Below the pieces are notes generated by a model. The model was not told where the DNA came from. It searched no databases and saw only the letters and a list, made by a program, of their open reading frames with translations. Positions 8,720 to 16,704 of a DNA stretch of 20,955 nt are shown here, one piece after another. Position 1 is the stretch's first letter, and each line of letters begins with the position of its first letter. The stretch covers positions 1 through 20,955 of the forward strand of contig CAKUSI010000031.1 of assembly GCA_934678955.1 (NCBI GenBank), written 5' to 3'. Source of the DNA: an uncultured Austwickia sp. GTDB taxonomy: Bacteria; Actinomycetota; Actinomycetes; Actinomycetales; Dermatophilaceae. The position numbers were made by a program, and so were the translations under genes.

Positions 8720-8924
8720 ATCTGTTGTTTGCATCGGCGGTTCGCATCGGCGGTGTGTAGCGGCTGTTCGGATTGCCTGTGTGGAGCGGCTGCCTGCATC
8801 GCCTGCCTGGATCGCCTGCCTGCATCGCCTGCCTGGATCGCCTGCCTGCATCGCCTGCCTGCATCGCCTGCCTGCATCGACTGCCTGCATCGACTGCCTG
8901 CATCGACTGCCTGCATCGCCTGCC
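8715..8924. repeat. Tandem array with 13-bp period between uidA and the LacI-family gene
   Basis: Ten near-perfect 13-mers of the form TGCATCGCCTGCC run from 8795 to 8924. They vary only at two places: C or G in TGCATC/TGGATC, and GCC or GAC before TGCC. Reading back in the same 13-base phase, about six decayed units (for example TTTGCATCGGCGG at 8728-8740 and TTCGCATCGGCGG at 8741-8753) extend the array to about 8715, touching the operator. The period is not a multiple of three and no gene crosses it. There are no CRISPR-like spacers. The rest of the 436-base gap (8604-9039) holds only the uidA leader, the operator and a GC-rich stretch before the LacI-family gene. Confidence 0.92.
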
Positions 8925-9039
8925 CGTGCCTGTGCCCGTGCCCGCGCAGGCGCCCGCACGTCGACCGGGCCGGACGCCGGACGGTGGACCGGAGCGTCCG
9001 GGCGCCCCGCCGGCGGTGCTTCACGGGTAGCGTTTCGGC

Positions 9040-10065
9040 ATGCAGTCGGAAACCGTCGGCCCACCCGAGCGGGCGGTGACAATCTACGACGTCGCCAAGG
9101 TGGCGGGAGTGAGCCCCTCGACGGTGTCTCGCGCGTTCTCCCGCCCAGGGCGCGTGAGCGCCCGCACGGCCCAGCATGTGCGTCAGGTGGCGGCCGACCT
9201 CGGCTACCGCAGCGAGGAGATCTTCCCGCCACCGACCCCCACCCGCACGCAACTGATCGGGATGGCCGTCTCGGACATCACCAATCCGTTCTACTTCCCG
9301 ATCATTCGAGGGGGTGAGCGAGCGGCGGCGGAGGCGGGGTTCTCGCTGGTGCTGACCGACGCGGACGAGAGCGACCGGATCGAGCGCGAGTCCCTCAAGC
9401 GGGCGCTGCCCGTGGTGGACGGCATGGTGATCGCCAGCACGCGCCTGTCCGACACCGATCTGCGCTCGATCGGGCGCAACGTGCCGGTCGTGGTGCTCAA
9501 CCGGCCGGTCCCGGGGTTGAACAGCGTGATCCCCGACACCGACCGGGCCGTGCGGCGCGCGGTGGAGCACCTCGCCTCGCTCGGGCACCGGAAGGTCTGT
9601 TATGTGGCCGGCCCGGAGGCATCCTGGGTCGACGGGGCCCGCTGGCGGGCGCTGCGCGAAGCCTCGCTGGAGCTGGGGCTCGACCTGCGCGACCAGCGGA
9701 TCGGCCCGGTCCCGCCCACGGTCCCGGGCGGCGGGAAGGCATCGACCGAGGTCATCGCCAAGCGGGCCACCGCCGTGCTCTGCTACAACGACATGATCGC
9801 GATCGGCGTGATGCGCGGGCTCCGGGCGCGGGGGGTGGCGGTGCCCGGGCAGGTCAGCGTCGTGGGATTCGACAACACGGTCGCCTCCACCCTGGTGACG
9901 CCGGGGCTGACCACCGTCGCCTCGCCCCTCGTGACGCTGGGCGAGGCCGCGATGCGCAACGTGATCGCGCTCAGCAAGGGCGCCGTCCCGCACGGCAAGG
10001 GGCCCACGGTCATCCCCTGCCGGCTCATCGTGCGCGAGTCCACTGGCCCGCCGCCGATCACCTGA
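9040..10065 (+). CDS. LacI-family transcriptional regulator of the glucuronide/uronate genes
   Basis: This is a 341-residue regulator. The N-terminal helix-turn-helix is at 14-33 (TIYDVAKVAGVSPSTVSRAF), and a periplasmic-binding-protein-like sensor domain starts at about 72 (LIGMAVSDITNPFYFPII). The typical ending (VSVVGFDN, then LTTVASP) is present. By position and by the shared palindromes it probably represses uidA and uxaC and responds to a uronate or pathway intermediate. The hinge is odd: after LGYR comes SEEIFPPPTPTRTQ, where the family normally has a helix of the PNxxAxxL type that bends the DNA; three consecutive prolines should disrupt it. The start has no good ribosome site. TAGCGT at 9028-9033, six bases before the ATG, could be the -10 of a leaderless transcript. 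An in-frame GTG lies 12 codons inside. Confidence 0.9.
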   Translation: MQSETVGPPERAVTIYDVAKVAGVSPSTVSRAFSRPGRVSARTAQHVRQVAADLGYRSEEIFPPPTPTRTQLIGMAVSDITNPFYFPIIRGGERAAAEAGFSLVLTDADESDRIERESLKRALPVVDGMVIASTRLSDTDLRSIGRNVPVVVLNRPVPGLNSVIPDTDRAVRRAVEHLASLGHRKVCYVAGPEASWVDGARWRALREASLELGLDLRDQRIGPVPPTVPGGGKASTEVIAKRATAVLCYNDMIAIGVMRGLRARGVAVPGQVSVVGFDNTVASTLVTPGLTTVASPLVTLGEAAMRNVIALSKGAVPHGKGPTVIPCRLIVRESTGPPPIT

Positions 10066-10077
10066 GGGCACGCGGGC

Positions 10078-10095
10078 GCCGGGAAAGTCCCCGGC
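10078..10095. terminator. Candidate bidirectional terminator between the LacI-family gene and the larA homologue
   Basis: GCCGGG (10078-10083) and CCCGGC (10090-10095) can pair around a 6-base loop, and outer GGGC/GCCC can add to the stem with a bulge. It lies in the 69 bases between two convergent stops. There is no T-run, so it would be a GC-only hairpin. Confidence 0.4.
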
Positions 10096-10134
10096 CGCTT
10101 GCCCCTGCGGTGGTCTGGACCAGCGCCTGGCGGG

Positions 10135-11487
10135 TCAGTGACCCTTCACCCGATAGAGGACCTCGCCCGCATTGGGAATCACGACGGTGCCCGGCTCGGC
10201 CGCCAGCGCCTCCAGATCGATCGTGTCGGGGTCCAGGTAGCCGAGGTTGATCGACTCGCAGACCTCGCGCGGGATCTGGGTGGCCAGGGTGACGCGCACC
10301 CGGAGCCGCTCCTCACCGGTCTGTTCGTCGTAGCTGCCCATGCCGCGCAGGTGCGTGGAGTGGGCGAGGACGCCCCAGTGCACGTCCTTGAACTTCTCCC
10401 ACTGCTTCACGAAGTAGTCGCGGCAGTGGTAGCCGATCTCGTAGATCTCGTGGTGGGTCTCGCTGACCTCCGTGACGTGGGGCGCGTAGATCACGACCTC
10501 GCCGCCGTCTGCCACGGCGGGTTCCAGCTTGTAGAAGCCCTTGGCCGCGGTCCAGATGTCGTCATAGCGGGTGGGCATGCACGAGATCACTCGCTGGTAC
10601 GGCTCGTCGACGTACATCACGTGCGTCTGGGCCGCGATCTGCGCCGTGGCCGCCCACGCGTCCTCCGTTGTGCCGAGGGCCGCCGCCTCCAGGAGCCCGG
10701 AGCCGGATTCCACCACGCAGCACAGCGCCAGGCGCTGCGTCGGGATGAGCTCCGAGCCCTCGTTGATCATCGCCCGCACGGGGGTGATGCCCGTGGTGCC
10801 GATGATCTGCGCGCTCGTGATGAGCGCCCCCACCCAGTGGGTCATGTCGATCATGTCCTGCGAGGCGCAGCCGGGGATGAAGTACTTGTTGCCCCCGGAG
10901 ATCCCCACGACCTCGTGCGGGAAGACCGGCCCGACGACGAAGCACACGTCGGACTCGACGACGAGCCGGTTGATGAGCACGTTCGCCTCGCGGTGCAGCC
11001 GGCCCTCGGAGAGTTCGCCGATGCGCTCGGCGCTGATCCGGCCGACGCTCACCAGCATGTCGGGGTCGGCCCACTCGTGGTTCACCACGCGCAGGCCCGG
11101 GTAGGCGTCGGCGAGCGTCGCGGGCTGCGGCTGACCGTCAGCCCCCATCGCCCCGACCCCCAGCATGCGGTCGATCTCGTCGGGCTCCATGTAGCTGTGC
11201 GTGCCGAGCGCGATCACCGCGGTGAGCGTGCCCACCCGGTCGATGAGGTGGCGGTGCATGGTGCCGACCAGCAGCGGGAGGGGGCAGGAACGGGTCCCGT
11301 CCGGGATGACGAGGACGACGTTCTTGCCGTCGACGTCGATGCCCGCGAGGCCCTCCTTGACGAAGGCGTCCAGTTCGATGTCCGAGACGTGCTCGTGGGG
11401 TCCGCCGATCGTGCGGCACGGGACGCTCGGCCGGGCGTCTGACACGGATGTGGCGTCTGAGGCGGACATGGTGTCGGGGACGGACAT
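10135..11487 (-). CDS. LarA-family nickel-pincer 2-hydroxyacid racemase/epimerase
   Basis: This is a LarA homologue of 450 residues. Compared from memory with Lactiplantibacillus plantarum lactate racemase, the key residues are in place. PDGTR gives Asp63/Arg66, ALGTH gives His97 (His108 equivalent), and PHEVVGISGGNK gives His191 and Lys201 (His174 and the cofactor-bearing Lys184). His217 lies 16 residues on (His200, nickel ligand). It should therefore bind the nickel-pincer nucleotide and move hydride at C2 of a 2-hydroxyacid. LarA homologues with other substrates are known, including a D-gluconate 2-epimerase. In this uronate cluster, D-mannonate/D-gluconate is the best-fitting pair, and lactate is unlikely. 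ATG 11487 is chosen for CAGGAG 6 bases upstream. It follows the symporter gene after 138 bases. Confidence 0.88.
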   Translation of the reverse strand: MSVPDTMSASDATSVSDARPSVPCRTIGGPHEHVSDIELDAFVKEGLAGIDVDGKNVVLVIPDGTRSCPLPLLVGTMHRHLIDRVGTLTAVIALGTHSYMEPDEIDRMLGVGAMGADGQPQPATLADAYPGLRVVNHEWADPDMLVSVGRISAERIGELSEGRLHREANVLINRLVVESDVCFVVGPVFPHEVVGISGGNKYFIPGCASQDMIDMTHWVGALITSAQIIGTTGITPVRAMINEGSELIPTQRLALCCVVESGSGLLEAAALGTTEDAWAATAQIAAQTHVMYVDEPYQRVISCMPTRYDDIWTAAKGFYKLEPAVADGGEVVIYAPHVTEVSETHHEIYEIGYHCRDYFVKQWEKFKDVHWGVLAHSTHLRGMGSYDEQTGEERLRVRVTLATQIPREVCESINLGYLDPDTIDLEALAAEPGTVVIPNAGEVLYRVKGH

Positions 11488-11625
11488 GTGCGCTCCTGCT
11501 GGCTTCGAAGGGTATGGGTTCGACGGTACGACGCCGACCACCGAAGTGCGATGGCCGGCGTCGTGCCCGTTGGGGCTGAGTAGTGCCGGTGTGCGTGCGC
11601 CGGTACGCGCCCGGGTCGTGCAGAC

Positions 11626-13623
11626 TCAGCCGCGCTTGGCCGCCACCGCCTCGAGGATCTGCTCGACGGCGTCGTCCAGGCTCACCTGCCCGGTGTCGAT
11701 CACCAGGTCGTAGTGGTGGGCGTCGGCGGGGTCGTACTTCATCAGCCGCTGCGACATCGCCGTCCGCATGACGTCCTCGCGCTCCAGGCGCTCGGTGGCC
11801 ACCTGCCGGCTGATTCCGGACTCCATCGCGCGGTCGATGCGTGAGTCGGGCGATCCGACGAGACGCACGTGCACGGCCTGCGGCATCGTCGCGAGCACGG
11901 CGACCCCGTCGCGTCCGACCACGACGCCGCCGGCGCGGACCGCGGTGACGACCTCCGAGGTGTTCTGCAGCACGATCGCGCTGTCGCTTTCGGCGTCCGC
12001 GGCGATCGAGGCGTCGGCGTCGACGCCCGTCCGGGACAAGGAGCGCAGGAACCGGCTGGTGCCCGGGTCGTGCTCGACGTCCGCCTGGTGGTCGCGCTCG
12101 AGCTGCTCGAGGGCCTCGGAGCTGAACCGCGCGCCGATGTAGGGCACGCCGAGCCGCTCGGCCACCCGCTGGGCGACGGTGGCCCCGCCCGCCCCGTACA
12201 GCTCGTTGATCGTGACGACCGGGCCGGTGGCTGCCAGCCGCCCCTCGCCGGCGGCGCGCTGGGCGCGGCGCTCGTTGAGGTCCGCGACGATGCCGCGGTG
12301 TTGGTCCGCGGTCAGCGGGTAGAAGAAGATCACCACGGCTGCGAGGACGCAGAGCGCCGCGGGGACGAAGCCCGTCGCGACCTTGATGCCCTGGATCGCA
12401 TCGGCCGACTGGGTCGCGGCCCCGCCCACGTAGCCGAACGCCCCGATGACGCCGCCGCCGACGAAGCCGCCGATGCCCTGACCGCACTTGCGGATGAAGG
12501 ACAGGATCGAATAGGCGCCGCCCTCGGCGCGGGTGCCCGACTGCCACTCGCCGTAGTCGACCGTGTCGGCCTGCATCGAGAACATCAGCGCGTTGGTGCC
12601 GCCGAAGCCGACGCCGTAGATGAGGAAGGCGACCAGGGCCATCGTCAGGCCTGAGGCCAACCCCATGAGGAGGAAGCCGACGATCGCCACGCACGCGAGG
12701 GCCACGTAGCCGACCCGCTTGCCGAACTTCAGCGTGATGGCCGGGACCATGGAGGCGATGGCCACGGTGCCGATCGTCTGCGCGATCTGCAGCCAGATGA
12801 AGTTGTTGGCGCCGCCGAGCACGTTGCGGGCGTAATACATCATCACCGCGTTCATCGTGAACGCCGCCGCGAGCAGGAAGAACGCGCCCAGGCACAGCAC
12901 CACGAGCGGGCGGTTCTTGGCGACCATCCCGAGGGTCTTGCGCAGCGTGATCTGGCCGGGGGAGCGCGGGATGACCTCCTTGCAGCCGCGGAAGCACAGG
13001 TAGTAGAGCACCAGGGCGACGGCGGCGAGCGCCAGCGTGGCGATCGTGAACTTCAGCCGGATGTCGTCGGCCCGGGTGTTCTGGAACTGCGGGGACAGCA
13101 CGACGGCCAGGAGCACGCCGGTGACCGAGGACGCGATCGACCGCGCGCCGGCGAGGCGGGAGCGGTCGACGGGATCCTGCGTCATCGCCGCGGACAGCGA
13201 GCCGTAGGGGATGTTGACGAAGGAGTAGAAGAGCTGGAACGCCGCGTCGAAGAGCAGGATCCAGACGAAGGCCTGCATACCCGAAAGGCCCGCCGGCGTG
13301 CTGAACAGCAGGACCAGCGAGATGGCCAGGAACGGGCTGGCCCAGAGCAGCCACGGGCGCAACCGCCCGTGCTTGGTGTCCTTGCGGCCGACGGTGTTGC
13401 CGGCGAAAAGGTCGGTGCAACCGGCCCAGATCTTGGTGACGCCGTAGATCGTGCCGGCCATGGCGGCCGGGACGCCGGCGATGTCCGTCATGTAGGCCAT
13501 GAGGAACATCGACGTCATCATGAACGAGACGTTGTTGGCGACGTCGCCCAGCGCGTACGAGACGACGCGCGAACGGGGGAGCGGCCCGGCGGGAGGTGCC
13601 GTGGTCGCTGCGGGGGTGGTCAT
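11626..13623 (-). CDS. GPH-family glucuronide/sugar:cation symporter fused to a cytidylate-kinase-like domain
   Basis: The 665 residues form two parts. Residues about 18-455 are a 12-helix GPH-family transporter close to UidB, with YALGDVANN near the start, then RLRPWLLW, NIPYGSLSAAMTQDP and DTVDYGEWQSGTRAEGG. Residues about 469-665 resemble the cytidylate-kinase-like family, with VVTINELYGAGGATVAQRVA in place of the usual ISREYGSGG loop. GGVVVGRDGVAVL follows, then the Arg-rich lid-like segment RIDRAMESGISRQVATERLE and the closing YDLVIDTGQVSLDDAVEQI. The transporter probably imports glucuronides. The kinase-like part would lie in the cytoplasm; its activity and target are unknown. ATG 13623 follows AAGGAG by 7 bases. 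The gene is divergent from uxaC, and no stop or frameshift interrupts the join. Confidence 0.9.
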   Translation of the reverse strand: MTTPAATTAPPAGPLPRSRVVSYALGDVANNVSFMMTSMFLMAYMTDIAGVPAAMAGTIYGVTKIWAGCTDLFAGNTVGRKDTKHGRLRPWLLWASPFLAISLVLLFSTPAGLSGMQAFVWILLFDAAFQLFYSFVNIPYGSLSAAMTQDPVDRSRLAGARSIASSVTGVLLAVVLSPQFQNTRADDIRLKFTIATLALAAVALVLYYLCFRGCKEVIPRSPGQITLRKTLGMVAKNRPLVVLCLGAFFLLAAAFTMNAVMMYYARNVLGGANNFIWLQIAQTIGTVAIASMVPAITLKFGKRVGYVALACVAIVGFLLMGLASGLTMALVAFLIYGVGFGGTNALMFSMQADTVDYGEWQSGTRAEGGAYSILSFIRKCGQGIGGFVGGGVIGAFGYVGGAATQSADAIQGIKVATGFVPAALCVLAAVVIFFYPLTADQHRGIVADLNERRAQRAAGEGRLAATGPVVTINELYGAGGATVAQRVAERLGVPYIGARFSSEALEQLERDHQADVEHDPGTSRFLRSLSRTGVDADASIAADAESDSAIVLQNTSEVVTAVRAGGVVVGRDGVAVLATMPQAVHVRLVGSPDSRIDRAMESGISRQVATERLEREDVMRTAMSQRLMKYDPADAHHYDLVIDTGQVSLDDAVEQILEAVAAKRG

Positions 13624-13803
13624 CTGCGGACTCCTTCGTCCGAGCCGGAAGGCCCGGCCTGATACCTGAAAAGAGGCGCCCTCGGCGCGACAGGGGTGAG
13701 ATGGTCCCACCAGATCACCACGCCGCGTGGGGTCCGCCCAGCTGTTGCCATCAGTTTCCCCAGGTCCGGGGGCTTCGTTAACCCCACGGTCACCGAGGTG
13801 GTG

Positions 13804-13815
13804 CAGCAACTGCTG
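13804..13815. promoter_or_regulatory. Palindrome next to the uxaC operator
   Basis: CAGCA-AC-TGCTG is a perfect 5-bp inverted repeat directly abutting the operator candidate at 13815-13828. It could extend the regulator's footprint or bind a second protein. It lies in the 236-base gap between the divergent symporter and uxaC genes. Confidence 0.35.
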
Positions 13816-13828
13816 GCAACCGATTGTC
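13815..13828. promoter_or_regulatory. LacI-type operator candidate upstream of uxaC
   Basis: GGCAACCGATTGTC matches 12 of 14 positions of the site before uidA (8706-8719) and is a partial palindrome centred on CG, as LacI-family operators usually are. It is 31 bases before the uxaC ATG and 191 bases from the divergent symporter start, so one site could control both. Confidence 0.65.
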
Positions 13829-13859
13829 GCGCTGCCCCGAACGCGCGGAGGATAGCGAC

Positions 13860-15272
13860 ATGCCGACGCCTTTGAGTGTGCACCCCGACCGACTCTTCCC
13901 GGCCGAATCGTCCACCCGCGATGTGTGCCGACGGCTGTACGACCAGGTGAAGGATCTGCCGATCATCAGCCCGCACGGACACGTACCGCCGGTGTGGATC
14001 GCCGACGACGTGCCGTTCCGGGACCCCGCGTCGCTGCTGATCACGCCCGACCACTACGTCAACCGCCACCTCCACGCCGCGGGCGTCGAGCTGTCCACCC
14101 TCGGCGTCGGACAGGGCGACCTGGACGAGGCGGCCTCCCGCACGGCGTGGCGCACGCTGTGCGAGCACTGGTATCTGTACGCCGGGACCCCCGTGCGCTA
14201 CTGGCTGGAGAACGAGCTCGTCGACATCTTCGGCATCACCCAGACGCCGAGCAAGGACAACGCGGACGAGCTGTATGACGTCGTGGCCGAGTGGATCTCC
14301 CGGCCCAGCTCACGGCCGCGGGCGCTCATGGACGCCTTCGACATCGAGTTCATCGCCACCACGGACGATCCTTGCGACACCCTGGAGCACCACCGCAAGA
14401 TCGCCGAGGACGCCACGTTCACCCGGCGGGTTGCGCCGACGCTGCGGCCGGACAAATACCTCGAGCCCGCCCGCCGCGACTGGAACGAATCCACGGACAC
14501 GCTCGCGCAGGTGAGCGGGATCTCGATCGAGAGCTACGCGGACTGGGTCGCGGCCATGGAGAACCGCCGGGCGTACTTCAAGGCGCACGGCGCGGTGTCC
14601 ACCGACCACAGCCACCGCGACCTGCGGACCGACGTGTTGGAGGCCGGGGAGGCGGAGCGCATCTTCCGGGCGGCGCGGGCCGGCATCGCCTCGGGGGCGG
14701 AGTGCACCGCGCTGCAGCGCCACATGCTCACCGAGCAGGCCCGGATGGCGGCCGACGACGGCCTGACGATGACCCTGCACCCGGCCGTGGCGCGCAACCA
14801 CGACCCGGCCACCCACCGGACGTACGGTCCCGACGTGGGCGCGGACATCCCGATCGCGGTCGAAGCGGTCCACGCGCTGCAGCCGCTGCTGTCGAGGTAC
14901 GGCAACACGGGCACGTTCAACCTCGTCGTCTTCACGATGGACGAGACCCTGTTCAGCCGTGAGCTGGGCCCGCTGGCCGCGTTCTACCGCAACTTCTACG
15001 TGGGCGTGCCGTGGTGGTTCATCGACGCCCCCGACGCGATCAAGCGGTTCCGCAAGGCGGTGAGTGAGGCGGCGGGCTTCTACCGGACCTCCGGATTCAT
15101 CGACGACACCCGCGCCTTCCTGTCGATCCCCGCACGACACGACATGTCCCGCCGGCTCGACTGCGTGCACCTGGCAGAGTTGGTCGTCGAACATCGGCTG
15201 AGCGAGGATGAGGCGGGCAAGGTCGCCCACGCGCTGGTCGCGGAGAACCCGAGGAAGGTGTTCAAGCTGTGA
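13860..15272 (+). CDS. uxaC: Uronate isomerase (glucuronate isomerase)
   Basis: UxaC interconverts D-glucuronate and D-fructuronate (also galacturonate and tagaturonate). The 470 residues equal the Escherichia coli enzyme's length as I recall it. The amidohydrolase-type metal motif HGH is at 39-41 (IISPHGHVPP). Other family text includes TTDDPCDTLEHH, GPLAAFYRNFYVGVPWWFID, and a C-terminal VAENPRKVF. The ATG at 13860 follows GGAGGA by 7 bases; the longer in-frame start at 13824 would lie across the regulatory site and is rejected. It leads a tight operon in which the uxuB GTG overlaps its TGA. It takes the glucuronate released by the beta-glucuronidase or imported by the TRAP system. Confidence 0.96.
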   Translation: MPTPLSVHPDRLFPAESSTRDVCRRLYDQVKDLPIISPHGHVPPVWIADDVPFRDPASLLITPDHYVNRHLHAAGVELSTLGVGQGDLDEAASRTAWRTLCEHWYLYAGTPVRYWLENELVDIFGITQTPSKDNADELYDVVAEWISRPSSRPRALMDAFDIEFIATTDDPCDTLEHHRKIAEDATFTRRVAPTLRPDKYLEPARRDWNESTDTLAQVSGISIESYADWVAAMENRRAYFKAHGAVSTDHSHRDLRTDVLEAGEAERIFRAARAGIASGAECTALQRHMLTEQARMAADDGLTMTLHPAVARNHDPATHRTYGPDVGADIPIAVEAVHALQPLLSRYGNTGTFNLVVFTMDETLFSRELGPLAAFYRNFYVGVPWWFIDAPDAIKRFRKAVSEAAGFYRTSGFIDDTRAFLSIPARHDMSRRLDCVHLAELVVEHRLSEDEAGKVAHALVAENPRKVFKL

Positions 15273-16702
15273 ACGCACCCGCAGACCAGGCCGCGGCGCC
15301 CGCACAGGGCGGTGCCGGCCGGAGACTGTCGAGGGCGGGCGGCGACGGCCGACCGAAGGCGCCCGTGAAGCTCCTGCACCTCGGTGTCGGCAACTTCTTC
15401 CGCGCGCACCAGGCCTACTACACGGAGGCGTCGGGGCCGGGCTCGGCGGACGAGTGGGGCTACGCGGCCTTCACGGGCCGCTCGGCGGCCATCGCCGACG
15501 AGCTCGCTCCGCAGGACGGCCTCTACACGCTGATCATCAAGCACGCCGACCGCAACGAGAACGTCGTGATCTCCTCGATCTCGGACGTGCACCCCGGACC
15601 CGACGTGGCCGCGCTGCGCGGCTACTTCGCGAGCCCCGACCTCGCGGTCGTCACCAGCACGGTCACCGAGGCGGGCTACTGCCGGGACGCCAACGGCGCG
15701 CTGAACCTCGCCGACGAGAAGGTGGCCGCCGACATTGAGGCGCTGAAGGCCGACCCCGCGGGCGCCGACGTGGTCACCGCGCCGGGCAAGTTCGTGGCCG
15801 GCCTCCTGGCTCGACGGGCCGCCGGCGCGGGCCCGATCACGTTCGTCCCGTGCGACAACGTGCCGGACAACGGCGCGATGGTGCACCGCGTGATCAGCGA
15901 CCTGGCGGCCCAGGTGGATCCGACGCTCGCGACCTGGATCGGCGAGCACTGCTCGTTCGTCACCACGATGGTCGACAGGATCACGCCCCGCACCACCGAC
16001 GAGGACCGGGCGGCGCTGCTCGCGCAGACCGGCGTCGACGACCCCGCCGCCGTCGTCACCGAGCCCTTCGAGGAGTGGGTCCTGGAGGGGGAGTTCGCCG
16101 CCGGGCGCCCCGCGTGGGAGAAGGCGGGGGCGCGCTTCGTCGCCGACATCCGACCCTTCGAGCAGCGCAAACTGTGGCTGCTCAACGGCTCGCACTCGCT
16201 GATGGCCTACACCGGCCCCCTCCTCGGGTGTGAGACGGTGTTCGACGCGATCAACGACGAGCGGATCCGCGGCTGGGTGCAGGAGTGGTGGGACGTGGCG
16301 CAGCGTCACCTGCCGCTCCCCGAAGAGGAGATCACCGCGTACCGGTCCGCCCTCATCGACCGCTACGAGAACCCGAACATCCGTCACCTGCTCGCGCAGA
16401 TCGCCGCAGACGGCTCGCAGAAGATCGCGATCCGGCACGTGCCCGCGCTGCTCGCCGACCGGGCCGCCGGGTCGATGCCGACCGGCGCGACCCGCGCGAT
16501 CGCGGCCTGGACGCTGCACCTGCGCGGGCTCGGAGCCCCGGTGAACGACGCGCTCGCGGACGAGGTGACCGCGGCCGCCTCCGGCACGCTGGAGGAGGGT
16601 GTGGCGGGCGTGCTGCGCTTCTTGAAGGTGGACGACGCGCAGGTCGAGGCGACGGTGCTACAGCAGGCCCGCGAACTCGAGTCGATGGCGAAGGGAGCCT
16701 GA
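15269..16702 (+). CDS. uxuB: Fructuronate reductase (mannitol dehydrogenase family)
   Basis: This is a 477-residue member of the polyol-specific long-chain dehydrogenases. The NAD-binding segment LLHLGVGNFFRAHQAY starts near residue 35, and the catalytic signature KLWLLNGSH places Lys301, Asn306 and His309 in the family's spacing. In this setting the likely reaction is NADH-dependent reduction of D-fructuronate to D-mannonate. Mannitol, arabinitol and tagaturonate dehydrogenases share the fold, so the substrate rests on the uxaC partner. It starts with a GTG whose TGA overlap with uxaC implies coupled translation, and it ends two bases before the kinase gene. About 30 residues before the fold are Ala/Gly-rich and probably disordered. 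Confidence 0.9.
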   Translation: MNAPADQAAAPAQGGAGRRLSRAGGDGRPKAPVKLLHLGVGNFFRAHQAYYTEASGPGSADEWGYAAFTGRSAAIADELAPQDGLYTLIIKHADRNENVVISSISDVHPGPDVAALRGYFASPDLAVVTSTVTEAGYCRDANGALNLADEKVAADIEALKADPAGADVVTAPGKFVAGLLARRAAGAGPITFVPCDNVPDNGAMVHRVISDLAAQVDPTLATWIGEHCSFVTTMVDRITPRTTDEDRAALLAQTGVDDPAAVVTEPFEEWVLEGEFAAGRPAWEKAGARFVADIRPFEQRKLWLLNGSHSLMAYTGPLLGCETVFDAINDERIRGWVQEWWDVAQRHLPLPEEEITAYRSALIDRYENPNIRHLLAQIAADGSQKIAIRHVPALLADRAAGSMPTGATRAIAAWTLHLRGLGAPVNDALADEVTAAASGTLEEGVAGVLRFLKVDDAQVEATVLQQARELESMAKGA

Positions 16703-16704
16703 AA

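Noticed and set aside
6774..8903. Beta-glucuronidase with a 100-residue N-terminal extension
   Set aside because: The extension is translated 13-bp array. A strong ribosome site and the family start are at 8603.
8795..8924. CRISPR array
   Set aside because: The 13-bp units are directly head-to-tail with no spacers, and no cas genes are near.
8680..10071. A 463-residue minus-strand open frame opposite the LacI-family gene
   Set aside because: It is antisense to a clear LacI-family gene and runs into the tandem array.
10135..11487. Calling the LarA homologue lactate racemase
   Set aside because: The residues show the chemistry, not the substrate; the neighbours are uronate genes and there is no lactate gene nearby.
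13824..13859. A 12-codon longer start for uxaC
   Set aside because: It would begin inside the operator candidate; GGAGGA sits correctly before the ATG at 13860 and the resulting length fits the family.
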